Part shown: positions 16,766 to 25,491 of the stretch, piece after piece | Layout of the letters: every line of letters starts with the position of its first letter | Position numbering within the stretch: position 1 is the stretch's first letter | Source of the DNA: Bradyrhizobium tropiciagri | Lineage (GTDB): Bacteria > Pseudomonadota > Alphaproteobacteria > Rhizobiales > Xanthobacteraceae | NCBI RefSeq assembly: GCF_001189845.1 | Contig: NZ_LFLZ01000023.1 | Span: 1 to 64,000 of the forward strand | Reading direction: 5' to 3' | Length of the DNA: 64,000 nt | Translations under genes and position numbers: made by a program | Notes under the pieces: model-generated | The model's database searches: none | Seen by the model: the letters and a program-made list of their open reading frames with translations, nothing else | What the model was told of the DNA's origin: nothing

Positions 16766-18366
16766 AGTTCGGTCCCGCCAGTCCGGCCGACGCGATTGGC
16801 GGCGTCACCGTGCATACGCTCCGCCAGGGTTCGCTGGTGCTCAAGAAGGGCACCACGATCGGCCCTGAGGAAGTTGAGGCGCTGACCAAGGCCGGCGTCA
16901 AGGACGTCGTCGTGGTGCGGCTGGAGAAGGGCGACGTCTCCGAGGATGTCGCGGCCGCCAGCATCGCGCAGGCGGTGGCGGGCGAGGGCGTCAATGTCGA
17001 GCGCGCCTTCACCGGCCGCGCCAATCTGTTCGCGGCGCGCCCCGGCGTGCTGGTGGTCGATCGCGCCGCGGTCGACCGCATCAACGGCGTCGACGAGGCC
17101 ATCACCTTCGCAACGCTCGCTGCCTACAAGCCGGTGGTCGAAGGCGAGATGATCGCGACCGTCAAGCTGATCCCGTTCGGCGTCGAGGGGCGCTTGCGCG
17201 ACGCCGCCGTCGCGGTGGCCGGCAAGGACACGCTGCGGATCGCGCCTTATGTGATCAAGAAGGTCGGCGTGGTCTCGACCCTGTTGCCGGGCCTTGCGCC
17301 GAAAGTGATCGACAAGACGCTGCGCGTCACCGCCGAACGCCTCGCGCCGGCCGGTGCCACCATCATCGCCGAGCGCCGCGTGCCGCATGACGAGACCGTG
17401 CTCGCCGCCTCGATCAAGGAATTGCTCTCACTTGGCGCCGAACTCGTCATCGTGTTCGGCGCGTCCGCGATCGCCGACCGGCGTGACGTCATCCCGGCCG
17501 CAATCACCGAGATCGGCGGCGCGGTGGAGCATTTCGGCATGCCGGTCGATCCCGGCAATCTGCTGCTGATCGGCAGCGCCGGCGGCGTGCCGGTGCTGGG
17601 TGCGCCGGGCTGCGCGCGCTCGCCGGTCGAGAACGGTTTTGACTGGGTGCTGATGCGGCTGCTCGCCGGCATCAAGGTGACGCGGTCGGATCTCACCGGC
17701 ATGGGCGTCGGCGGTCTTCTCATGGAGATCGTGACACGGCCGCAGCCGCGCACCGTGCCGGACACCGAGGGCAACCGCAACGTCGCGGCGATCGTGCTCG
17801 CCGCCGGCCGCTCGACCCGGATGGGCGGTCCGAACAAGCTGCTCGCCGAGCTCGACGGCAAGAAGCTCGCGCGCATCGTCGCCGAGCAGGCGCTGGCCTC
17901 GAAGGCGTCGGAGGTGATCGTCGTCACCGGGCATCAAGGCGACCTGGTCGAGCAGGCGCTCGATGGCCTGAAGGTCAGGTTCGTGCGCAACCCGGATTTC
18001 GCCGGCGGCATTGCGAGCTCCGTGAAGGCGGGCATCTCGGCTGTTTCCGACAGCGCCGACGGTGCGATCGTCTGCCTCGGAGACATGCCGCTGATCGATG
18101 CGCAGCTGATCGATCGGTTGATCGAGACCTTTGCGCCTGACCGTGGCCATCTGATCGCGGTCCCCGTCAGCGAAGGTCGGCGCGGCAATCCTGTGCTGTG
18201 GTCGCGGCGCTTCTTCAAGGAATTGATGACGCTCGACGGCGACATCGGCGCCCGTCATCTGATCGCCAAGCATGCCGAGGTGGTCGCCGAGGTCCCGGTC
18301 GAAGGCAACAGCGCCTTCCTTGACATCGACACGCCGCAGGCGCTGGAAGCCGCAAGGCGCGGCTAG
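16762..18366 (+). CDS. Molybdopterin-binding domain / MocA-type nucleotidyltransferase fusion
   Basis: 534 aa. The N-terminal half (about 1-340) resembles MoeA/MogA-type molybdopterin-binding proteins, with the MoCF-like core around SLGAELVIVFGASAIADRRD and a late GAPGCARSP loop. The C-terminal part (about 345-534) is a MobA/MocA nucleotidyltransferase: LAAGRSTRMGGPNKLL, then CLGDMPLID and GDIGARHLI. MocA makes the cytosine dinucleotide form of molybdenum cofactor used by CO dehydrogenase-type hydroxylases. The fusion thus joins cofactor holding and cytidylation. It is last in the cox-like cluster and is translationally coupled to the XdhC gene. Confidence 0.87.
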   Translation: MKFGPASPADAIGGVTVHTLRQGSLVLKKGTTIGPEEVEALTKAGVKDVVVVRLEKGDVSEDVAAASIAQAVAGEGVNVERAFTGRANLFAARPGVLVVDRAAVDRINGVDEAITFATLAAYKPVVEGEMIATVKLIPFGVEGRLRDAAVAVAGKDTLRIAPYVIKKVGVVSTLLPGLAPKVIDKTLRVTAERLAPAGATIIAERRVPHDETVLAASIKELLSLGAELVIVFGASAIADRRDVIPAAITEIGGAVEHFGMPVDPGNLLLIGSAGGVPVLGAPGCARSPVENGFDWVLMRLLAGIKVTRSDLTGMGVGGLLMEIVTRPQPRTVPDTEGNRNVAAIVLAAGRSTRMGGPNKLLAELDGKKLARIVAEQALASKASEVIVVTGHQGDLVEQALDGLKVRFVRNPDFAGGIASSVKAGISAVSDSADGAIVCLGDMPLIDAQLIDRLIETFAPDRGHLIAVPVSEGRRGNPVLWSRRFFKELMTLDGDIGARHLIAKHAEVVAEVPVEGNSAFLDIDTPQALEAARRG

Positions 18367-18510
18367 GATTATCCGCTTCGTCCCGGCGAAGGCCGGGACC
18401 CATTACCACAAATGCGGATTGTCTTGCGCGGCTGGGGCCACTGCTTCGCCCATAGCAGCATTCGGTGGTTATGGGTCCCGGCCTTCGCCGGGAGACGAGT
18501 GGATAGGGCT
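18366..18510. repeat. TCCCGGCGAAGGCCGGGA dispersed palindrome
   Basis: CGTCCCGGCGAAGGCCGGGA on the left is mirrored by TCCCGGCCTTCGCCGGGA on the right, with ACCCAT/ATGGGT inside. It lies just after the cofactor-fusion gene and before the convergent gene ending at 18568, where it could end transcription from both sides. Confidence 0.78.
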
Positions 18511-18567
18511 GGCCCGTTGGGCCGGTTCGCACAAGCGTAACCCGCCATTACGGGGCGTGACCCTTCT

Positions 18568-19358
18568 TCACAGACCCCCAGTCATCTTGAAGACCAGTTT
18601 CGGCTTCGGCCCCGAAAGGTCGTGAACCAGCGTCGCCATGAAGGCGTCGCTCTCGCAGGTGAAGGCGTTGCTCAGGAGATGCAGTCGACCGGAGATCGTG
18701 TAGGCCAACTTGATGCCGCCGCAGGTGTGCTCCACGCTGTTGACTTTGGTGGAGCGGATGTCTTTGAAGAGGTCCTCCAGATTTGACCCCACCAATAGCG
18801 GGACATTCTCGCAATCAGCGCAGCCAGTCGGCAATTGCTTTTCGAGCGCCACGGCGTCATTGGGCGGACTGAGAAGCGTCTCGGACAGCAGGACAGTCGG
18901 CGATACCCTGAGCAGGCGGGTCATCAGCACTCGGATATCCGGATCCAAATTCAAGGCGTTGGTGCTCTTGATGTACTGACCAATTCGTCCAGTCAGCGCT
19001 TCATCCCGGACCTCCTGCAATGGTATCTCATGCACGGCATCTGGCGCGGCAAGCACGGCGATCATGGACGCGTCTTTCGGCGGCAGCGTGGCGACCTGCA
19101 GCCGCGTGCTTGTGCCGACGCCGTTCTGGAATTCCTCGTTCTTGTTCGAGAAGCTTCCCTTCGGCAGGCCTGCGCTCTTCCAGCCCTTGGCGATCACCGT
19201 CACCTGCTTTCCCTTGGGAATCGTCCCGTAGACACAGACTGAGACGGTCCCTTGTCCGGACATGCATAGGCGTCACGAAACAGGCTGCCTTGTTCGTCGG
19301 CGGAGCAGGTGGCTGTCGTCGACAGGATGGCGAATATGACGAAAGACAAGAACTTCAT
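18568..19358 (-). CDS. Uncharacterised secreted protein, frameshifted near 19240
   Basis: Two overlapping frames together make one protein. The ATG at 19358 opens a clear signal peptide (MKFLSFVIFAILSTTATC, then SADEQGSLF) but this frame stops at 19200. The long frame (to 18568, 231 codons from 19263) starts without any export signal. They join at GACAAGGG-ACCGTC, where one added base gives a continuous 263-residue protein. It has about seven cysteines, including CADCENVPLL. I recognise no domain. It is predicted periplasmic. Whether the lesion is real or a sequence error is discussed in the findings. Confidence 0.65.
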
Positions 19359-19513
19359 GGCAATCAGGCTTCTCATTCCAAGGTTGTTTTTGCTGAAGCC
19401 TACTTGGGCGGCCTCGGTCAGGCCAGCAGGTTCTGAGCCGATTTCAACCTCCTGTTCACCATCAGGAAACGACCCCCGCGTACAGTCCGCGCCGGACTTT
19501 GGGGGATTTCCAC

Positions 19514-19921
19514 TTGATCATTTCGACCGCCGCCGCGCAGCGCCGCGCGCTGACGATACTTGTCCTGACGTTGCTGCTCGGGGCTACGCGTTTCTCCGTG
19601 GAAAACTTCATCCCCAAGGCCCGCGCGGCCGGTGCGTTCGCGGTCGGCAAGTGCGGCGCCTATGGCCAGGCCTACGACTATCCCGCGGAAGGAGCGGCGC
19701 GCGCCGCGGCGCTGAAGCAGTGCAAAGGCGATTGCACCACCGTCACCATGAAGCGCGCCTGTGCCGCGCTCTCGATCGATATGAAGAATCCCTGCGGCGC
19801 GCATGGTTATGCGGTCGCGCCAAAGATCTCGAGCTCGCTCAATGCCGCGACCAGGAAGTGCTACGAGTTTGGCGGCAAGGAATGCGTGATCCGCGCCTGG
19901 GCCTGCGACGCCAAGGGGTAG
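19514..19921 (+). CDS. DUF4189-type secreted protein
   Basis: About 135 aa. I place the start at TTG 19514, 8 bases after a GGGGGA site. An in-frame TTG at 19499 is the alternative. A signal peptide (ILVLTLLLGATRF..., cleavage near PKARA) precedes a cysteine-rich DUF4189 domain (GKCGAYGQAYDYP, AALKQCKGDCTTV, CAALSID, NPCGAHGYAV, KECVIRAWACDAKG). Such domains are probably disulfide-bonded and extracytoplasmic. Function unknown. Confidence 0.75.
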   Translation: MIISTAAAQRRALTILVLTLLLGATRFSVENFIPKARAAGAFAVGKCGAYGQAYDYPAEGAARAAALKQCKGDCTTVTMKRACAALSIDMKNPCGAHGYAVAPKISSSLNAATRKCYEFGGKECVIRAWACDAKG

Positions 19922-19943
19922 GCGGGACGACCCCGAGCCCCGC

Positions 19944-21161
19944 TCAGACCGCGCCGTAGAAGTGACGATATTGCCAGGCGGCATCGCTCTGCAATTGGGC
20001 TTCTGACCACGACTGGGCCTTGAACCGCGTGACCGACATCGGCGATAGATCGACCGGCGGCCGGCCGTCCACGATCCAGGCCGCGAGCGCCTCGCCGACG
20101 GCCGGCGAGATCGACAGACCGGCGACGTTGCACCCGCTTGCGAAATAGAAGCCGGTCGCGCCGTCGGCTGGGCCAAGAATGTGATGGCCGTCAGCGGTCA
20201 TCGTCGGAATGCCGCCGCGAAATTCGCGTACCTTGGCGGTTTGCAGGAACGGGAGCTGATCCTTCACCGCATCGGCGGCTGCATGAAGCACGTCGATGTC
20301 GAGCGGCATGTCCTTGACGTCGAAGCCGGGCCCGAGCTTCTCCATATCGAAGAAGCGCGGCGTTTCCTCGTAGACGCCCCAAAGGAAGCCGCCCTGACAC
20401 GGGCGGGTATACACCGCGGCATCCATGATGCGGATCATCGGCAAGTCGGCACGCGCGCCATCCAAAGGCTCGGTGACGATCAATTGCTGCCGCGTCGGCA
20501 CCAGCGGCACGCGAATCCCGCTTGCCTCAGCGACCTGCCGCGTCCACGCACCGGCGGCATCGACAACAACAGGACTTTCAACGACGCCGCTCGCCGTGGT
20601 CACGCCGATCACGGTGCCGCCGACGATGTTCACGGCGCGTACGTCGGTCTTCGGCAGCAAGATTGCGCCCTGAGCCGCCGCGGCCCTGGCGAAACCGACG
20701 GCAACCTGCGCCGGGTCGAAATACCGGTCGTCGCCGATCCGCATCGCCGCGACGACGCCCGTCGGCTGCAAAAACGGATTGAGACGGCTCGCCTCGTCCG
20801 GAGGGATCAGTTCGACATCGAGGCCCATACGGCGCCCGCGCTCGAGATCGGTCTCGATCACCTCGGCATCCTGCGGCCGACGCGCAATCTTCAAGCTGCC
20901 CGAGTGGACCCAGTCGAGCGGCTGGCCGGTTTCTTCCGTGAATGTTTCGATCTTGCGGCAAGCGTCCTGGATGAGGCCAACCATCAAGTCGCTCGTGCGG
21001 GCGCAACTCACCATGCCTGCCGCGCGGGGCGAGGTTTGCGATCCGATCTCATGCTTGTCGACAAGCGCGACGCTGAGACCTCCACGCTTGCTCAGGTAAT
21101 AGGCTGTGGCCGCGCCCAGTCCGCCCGATCCAATGACAACAACATCGGCCTTGCTGATCAT
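19944..21161 (-). CDS. FAD-dependent oxidoreductase of the DAO / sarcosine-oxidase-beta type
   Basis: 405 aa. An N-terminal Rossmann ADP-binding motif (VVVIGSGGLGAATAYYLS, about 8-25) is followed by LVDKHEIGSQTSPRAAGM, typical of the D-amino-acid oxidase superfamily. The C-terminal substrate-side motif (TMTADGHHILGPADG..GFYFASGCNVAGLSISPAVGE) is intact. Enzymes of this group oxidise secondary or tertiary amines or amino acids with FAD. The substrate is not predictable here. It is a lone gene on the minus strand, flanked on both sides by DUF4189-like sequence. Confidence 0.85.
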   Translation of the reverse strand: MISKADVVVIGSGGLGAATAYYLSKRGGLSVALVDKHEIGSQTSPRAAGMVSCARTSDLMVGLIQDACRKIETFTEETGQPLDWVHSGSLKIARRPQDAEVIETDLERGRRMGLDVELIPPDEASRLNPFLQPTGVVAAMRIGDDRYFDPAQVAVGFARAAAAQGAILLPKTDVRAVNIVGGTVIGVTTASGVVESPVVVDAAGAWTRQVAEASGIRVPLVPTRQQLIVTEPLDGARADLPMIRIMDAAVYTRPCQGGFLWGVYEETPRFFDMEKLGPGFDVKDMPLDIDVLHAAADAVKDQLPFLQTAKVREFRGGIPTMTADGHHILGPADGATGFYFASGCNVAGLSISPAVGEALAAWIVDGRPPVDLSPMSVTRFKAQSWSEAQLQSDAAWQYRHFYGAV

Positions 21162-21214
21162 GATGCAATGCCTCGAAATATGTTGATCGTATTCGAATTC
21201 TCGAAACCTACTAC

Positions 21215-21296
21215 GCGGCGCAGGAGCTGGCCATTGTTATCCTGCTGGCCCGCGCCTGGACCTGTGGCGCCAAGGGCCAGGGCAGGGGTTAGCTTG
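21215..21296 (+). pseudogene. Possible DUF4189 C-terminal remnant
   Basis: CCGCGCCTGGACCTGTGGCG and the following CCAAGGG (21250-21276) match the end of the 19514-19921 gene (19891-19917) at 23 of 27 positions and read RAWTCGAKG before a TAG. The upstream part has decayed. It suggests an old duplicate of the DUF4189 gene. Confidence 0.4.
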
Positions 21297-21422
21297 TAGC
21301 CTGGATGAGCCAGCGGTCTGCCCGGAGGCCTTGCAGGAAACGAACGCCAGCGTCTGACGGGCAGGCGAGGGATGCACGGTCAGAGCTGGTGTTGGCCATC
21401 GGCCTGCGGCTAGACTTGCCCC

Positions 21423-21833
21423 ATGCAGTTCGACACCAAGATCGCGGTCGTGATCCGCACCGACCTGGAAGTCTGGCAGAAGCTCAACGTGGCGTCGTTT
21501 CTCGCCGGTGGCATCGCAGCTTCCTTTCCCGAATGCATCGGCGAGAACTACGAGGACGGCTCGGAGACCAAATATCTCTCTTTGATCGGCCAGCCGATCC
21601 TGATCTATGGCGCCGACCGTGCGCAGTTGTCGCGCGCGCTGGAGCGTGCGCTGGCGCGCGACGTGAAACCTGCGCTCTACACCGAGGACATGTTCAAGAC
21701 CACGCATGACGCCGCCAACCGCGAAGTGGTGAGGGCGGTCGCGCGCAGCGAGCTCAACCTGGTCGGCCTTGCCTTTCGCGCCGAGCGCAAGGTGGTCGAC
21801 AAGGTGCTCGATGGGCTGAAGTTTCACACGTAG
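21423..21833 (+). CDS. DUF2000 family protein
   Basis: 136 aa, the typical length of this family, which has a peptidyl-tRNA hydrolase II-like fold by structure of relatives. Recognisable segments are KIAVVIRTDLEVWQKLNVASFL, GENYEDGSETKYLSLIGQPI and LYTEDMFKTTHDAANREVV. No catalytic role is established. It is a single cytoplasmic gene with a short spacer to the convergent DUF4239 gene. Confidence 0.8.
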   Translation: MQFDTKIAVVIRTDLEVWQKLNVASFLAGGIAASFPECIGENYEDGSETKYLSLIGQPILIYGADRAQLSRALERALARDVKPALYTEDMFKTTHDAANREVVRAVARSELNLVGLAFRAERKVVDKVLDGLKFHT

Positions 21834-21865
21834 CGGGCGTGCACGTGAGGTGAGCACGACGGTCA

Positions 21866-22654
21866 CTACCGGCTCACCTCCTTGTCCGGCATGATTTGCA
21901 GCAACGGCGTCGGCGCGATCGATATCTGGCCCGTGAACGGCCGATCATGCGCTGCGATCAGCAGCGCCGATGTCGCGACGCCGGTCGCGAACAGTCCCAT
22001 GGCGATGGCAGATCCCAGCCGATTGTCGCAGTGAATAAGGGCGATTGCCAGCAACTCGCAGACGGCCTGAATGTAAAGGCACCACCACTTGATTGAGTTG
22101 ACTTCAGACTGGCTGAGGATCAGCCGTTGCCGTCGCGCGTCGAGCGCCGTATCCAGCGCCGTGATGATCTCGCGCTGCGCCGTCTGCTGACCCGGGCTTT
22201 GCACAGGCATCGAAATGACCAGCCGCAGCGCCTCGGTGAGGGCGGCAGGTGCCGCCTTGAGCGAAGCCTTCTGGCGCGCCATCAGTGGCCATTCCACAGC
22301 GACCGCTTCCTCGACGTGGTCGTGAACGAGGCTGCGCAAGCGCGCCTCCTGTTCCGGCGGCAGGCCGCCGGCGAGAAGGATCACCGCTCGCAGCGCACTG
22401 GCTTCGCGGCTCACCGCCGTGGCGGCATGATCGCTGTCACTCCAGACCTGAGCCGCGGTGAAGGCAACGAACAGGCCGAAAATGACGCCGAGCACCGGCA
22501 ACAAGCCGGCAGAAATCGATTTGAATGACGCCACCCGCGTCTTGGTCGACAGCGCCGCAACGGCCATGAAAACCAGCATCGCGAGAAAATAAGTGAAGCC
22601 GAAGACGACCAAGGCCATCCACGGCACTGAAAGGTTGTGTAGCCAGTCGCTCAT
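21866..22654 (-). CDS. DUF4239 (bestrophin-like) membrane protein
   Basis: 262 aa. The start at 22654 (MSDWLHNLSVPWMAL) follows GGGAGA, and a further upstream in-frame ATG is rejected. There are two N-terminal transmembrane helices (about 12-34 and 47-70, the second with LLPVLGVIFGLFVAFTAAQVW), a soluble helical middle with REASALRAVILLAGGLPP, and two C-terminal helices. This layout is that of DUF4239 proteins. No function is proven. Confidence 0.78.
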   Translation of the reverse strand: MSDWLHNLSVPWMALVVFGFTYFLAMLVFMAVAALSTKTRVASFKSISAGLLPVLGVIFGLFVAFTAAQVWSDSDHAATAVSREASALRAVILLAGGLPPEQEARLRSLVHDHVEEAVAVEWPLMARQKASLKAAPAALTEALRLVISMPVQSPGQQTAQREIITALDTALDARRQRLILSQSEVNSIKWWCLYIQAVCELLAIALIHCDNRLGSAIAMGLFATGVATSALLIAAHDRPFTGQISIAPTPLLQIMPDKEVSR

Positions 22655-22740
22655 TGGCGTCTCCCAGCCGATCGCCTGAACCAACTTTTTGCCGCAGCGC
22701 ATGATCGCGCTGCCTCCCCTGTGGGAGAGCACGAAGTAAG

Positions 22741-22945
22741 CCTTAACCCGTCGCGCAGGGAAAGCCGGGTTGTTTCCGGTTACACCTGTGGTCCTCGTTT
22801 TTTATTGCGCGGGAGCCGTGGGTGCGATCGGCACCCGGCTTTCCGCGCGCTCTCTGATCGAGAGAGGGCGAAGCGAGACCAAACCTCGGGCGGAACGTGC
22901 CGCGAGATCGGGGCCGGACGCCCACCCAAGAACAGGAACGTTTCG
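22741..22945. repeat. Probable dispersed intergenic element
   Basis: No gene in 22655-22979. The sequence reads out as the spurious peptide family (PVVLVFYCAGAVGAIGTRLS-like) that I recall recurring in Bradyrhizobium intergenic regions. It contains TCTCTGATCGAGAGAG and GCGATCGGC dyads. The match is from memory and is unverified. Confidence 0.45.
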
Positions 22946-22980
22946 CGCCGCAGCTGGTTACCCCCTGATCACATTGATAA

Positions 22981-22998
22981 TGACTGACCAGTCAGTCA
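22981..22998. promoter_or_regulatory. TetR-type operator overlapping the tetR start region
   Basis: TGACTGACCAGTCAGTCA is a near-perfect dyad with TGACTGAC/GTCAGTCA arms of the form bound by many TetR regulators of efflux systems. It follows a TTGATAAT -10-like box at 22973-22980, so the bound regulator would block transcription of its own operon. Confidence 0.75.
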
Positions 22999-23009
22999 TA
23001 ATGCAGCCC

Positions 23010-23735
23010 ATGACCAAGCGCATCAAACCATCGACCCGCACCCCGTCTGCCAACCAGCGGACCACGATCCGCACCGCCGCAGCGAGGACCCCGAAGGTGG
23101 CTTCGGCGAAGCTGGCCGAGGCGAGGCCGCCTGCGAACCGCGCCGAGAAGTCGGCGGAGCGGCGCGCGGCGATCGTCGAGGCGGCGATGGACGAGTTTAT
23201 CGCCCGCGGCTTTGCCGCGACGCGGCTCGACGATGTCGCCAAACGGGCGGGCGTCGCCAAGGGCACGCTGTATCTGTACTTCAAGGACAAGGAATCGATG
23301 TTCGAGGAGTTGATCCGCACCGCGCTGGTGCCGCTGATCAGCCGCATGACCGCGCTGCCGACCATCACCGGCCCGGTGCGTGACGCGGTGGAGGGGTTTG
23401 CCGAGACCTTCATCCGCGAGGTCGTGTCGACCCGGCGCGGCGACATCATCCGTCTGATCGTCTCCGAAGGGCCGCGTTTTCCGGCGATCGCCGATTTCTA
23501 TTTCCGCGAGGTGGTGTCGAAGGGCCTGACCGGCATGAAGGCGCTGGTCCAGCTCGCGATCACGCGCGGCGAGATCAAGCACCGCGAGCTCGGCGAATTC
23601 CCGCAGCTGGTGGTGGCGCCCGCGATCGTCGCGGTGATCTGGCAGAGCCTGTTCGCCCGCCACGCGCCGCTCGACGGGCTCGCGATGTTCAAGATTCATC
23701 TCGATCTGATTTTTGGCGAACGGAGGCAGACATGA
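23010..23735 (+). CDS. TetR/AcrR family regulator of the adjacent exporter
   Basis: About 241 aa. ATGs at 22980, 23001 and 23010 are in frame. The operator covers the first, so I favour 23010 (MTKRIKPSTRTP). A basic Lys/Arg/Ala-rich N-terminal tail of about 45 residues precedes the TetR helix-turn-helix (RRAAIVEAAMDEF, TRLDDVAKRAGVAKGTLYLYF). The ligand domain is of the TetR_C type with FPAIADFYFREVV. The stop overlaps the next start as ATGA. It probably represses the HlyD/ABC operon that follows. Confidence 0.88.
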   Translation: MTKRIKPSTRTPSANQRTTIRTAAARTPKVASAKLAEARPPANRAEKSAERRAAIVEAAMDEFIARGFAATRLDDVAKRAGVAKGTLYLYFKDKESMFEELIRTALVPLISRMTALPTITGPVRDAVEGFAETFIREVVSTRRGDIIRLIVSEGPRFPAIADFYFREVVSKGLTGMKALVQLAITRGEIKHRELGEFPQLVVAPAIVAVIWQSLFARHAPLDGLAMFKIHLDLIFGERRQT

Positions 23736-24517
23736 CCGCGTCGCACATGATGAAGCTGATCGCCGCCGTCGCGCTGGCGGCGGCGCTGGCCGGTTGCCAG
23801 GAGAAGCGCGATCCGGGCTTCCAGGGCTGGGTCGAGGCCGACATGATCTTCGTCAGCCCCGACGAATCCGGCCGCGTGATCAAGCTCAATGTGCGCGAGG
23901 GCGACGAGGTCAAGCCCGGCGATCTGCTCTATTCGGTCGACGACGATCTGCAGCGCGCCGATCTCAACCAGAACAACGCGACGCTGGCGAATGCGCAGCA
24001 GAGCTACGACCGCGCGGCCTCGCTGCGCGGCACCGGCGCCGGCACCCAGGCCAATCTCGATTCCGCCGTCTCGGCGCTGCGCGTCGCGGAAGCGCGCGTC
24101 AACACCTCGCAGACCCGGCTCGACCGCCGCAAGGGCTTTGCACCGATCGCGGGCTCGATCCAGCAGATCTATTTCCGCGAGGGCGAGATGGTGCAGGCGC
24201 AGCGGCCGGTGCTGTCGATCATGCCGCCCGGCAACATGAAGCTGCGCTTCTTCGTGCCTGAGACCGAGCTGCCGAAGCTCGCACTCGGCGACGAGGTGCG
24301 AGTGACCTGCGACAATTGCGCGGCCGATCTCACCGCCAAGATCTACTTCATCGCCACGACAGCGGAATACACGCCGCCCGTCATCTACAGCCTCGATGAG
24401 CGCAACAAGCTGGTCTACCTGATCCAGGCGCGGCCGAGCCGGCCCGACGTGCTGCGCGTCGGCCAGCCTATCAGCATCTACCTCAATCCCAAGACGCCGG
24501 TGGCGGAGCGCAGATGA
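23732..24517 (+). CDS. HlyD family membrane-fusion lipoprotein (YbhG-like)
   Basis: 261 aa. A lipoprotein signal with lipobox LAGC (C22) is followed by biotinyl-lipoyl-like halves (GRVIKLNVREGDEVKPGDLL and GSIQQIYFREGEMVQAQRPV) flanking a short coiled-coil hairpin (about 75-125, NNATLANAQQSYDRAASL). It forms the periplasmic adaptor of an ABC exporter. The order tetR-hlyD-ATPase-permease matches the E. coli ybhG-type exporter. It overlaps both neighbours by 4 bases. Confidence 0.88.
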   Translation: MTASHMMKLIAAVALAAALAGCQEKRDPGFQGWVEADMIFVSPDESGRVIKLNVREGDEVKPGDLLYSVDDDLQRADLNQNNATLANAQQSYDRAASLRGTGAGTQANLDSAVSALRVAEARVNTSQTRLDRRKGFAPIAGSIQQIYFREGEMVQAQRPVLSIMPPGNMKLRFFVPETELPKLALGDEVRVTCDNCAADLTAKIYFIATTAEYTPPVIYSLDERNKLVYLIQARPSRPDVLRVGQPISIYLNPKTPVAERR

Positions 24518-25473
24518 ACGGCGGCCCCACCAGCACGCAGCCCAACGCATCGTCCATCGCGATCGACGTGAAGGGCCTGACCAAATCGTTTGGCGGACGC
24601 GAGGTGGTCCATGACCTGTCGATGCAGGTCAAGCGCGGCTCGATCTATGGCTTCCTCGGCCCCAACGGCAGCGGCAAGACCACCACCATCCGCATCCTGT
24701 GCGGCCTGCTGACGCCGGATAGCGGCGAGGGCACCTGCCTCGGCTACGACATCCGGCGCGATGCCGACAAGATCAAGCGCAAGGTCGGCTACATGACGCA
24801 GCGCTTCAGCCTCTACCAGGATTTGTCGGTGCGCGAGAACCTGGAGTTCGTGGCGCGGCTCTATGGCATGCCGGATGCGCGCGGCGCCGCAGCCGACATG
24901 ATCGCGCGGATCGGGCTGAAGGGCCGCGAGGAGCAACTCGCCGCCAACCTCTCCGGCGGCTGGAAGCAGCGGCTCGCGCTCGGCGCCTGCACGCTGCCCA
25001 ATCCACAATTGCTGCTGCTGGACGAGCCGACCGCCGGCGTCGACCCCAAGGCGCGGCGCGATTTCTGGAACGAGATCCACGCGCTCGCTGCCGAAGGCCT
25101 CACCGTGCTGGTCTCGACCCATTACATGGACGAGGCCGAGCGCTGTCACGAGATCGCCTATATCGCCTACGGCCATCTCCTGGCTCACGGCACGGTGGAC
25201 GAGGTGATCGCAGCTTCCGCGCTGTCGACCTGGACAGTGACGGGCGAGGATTTCAACGGCCTGATGGCCGAGCTCACGGATAAGCCCGGCGTCGACATGG
25301 TGGCGCCGTTCGGTACCAGCCTGCACGTCTCCGGCCGCGACAAGGCGGCGCTCGAGGCCGCGATCGCGCCCTATCGCGACAATCAGAAGTGGCGCTGGCA
25401 GCCGAGCGAGCCATCGCTCGAGGATGTTTTCATCGATCTGATGGGGCGCTCCAAGGACAATTTCCAAGGATAA
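24514..25473 (+). CDS. ABC exporter ATP-binding protein (YbhF-like)
   Basis: 319 aa with a single ATPase domain, whereas E. coli YbhF has two. Walker A is GPNGSGKTT, signature LSGGWKQRLAL, Walker B LLLLDEPTAGVDP. The C-terminal ~70 residues form the DrrA/YbhF-type regulatory extension ending in EPSLEDVFIDLMG. It is translationally coupled to the adaptor lipoprotein and precedes the permease by 18 bases. Confidence 0.9.
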   Translation: MNGGPTSTQPNASSIAIDVKGLTKSFGGREVVHDLSMQVKRGSIYGFLGPNGSGKTTTIRILCGLLTPDSGEGTCLGYDIRRDADKIKRKVGYMTQRFSLYQDLSVRENLEFVARLYGMPDARGAAADMIARIGLKGREEQLAANLSGGWKQRLALGACTLPNPQLLLLDEPTAGVDPKARRDFWNEIHALAAEGLTVLVSTHYMDEAERCHEIAYIAYGHLLAHGTVDEVIAASALSTWTVTGEDFNGLMAELTDKPGVDMVAPFGTSLHVSGRDKAALEAAIAPYRDNQKWRWQPSEPSLEDVFIDLMGRSKDNFQG

Positions 25474-25491
25474 TCGTCGAGGATAAGTGCC

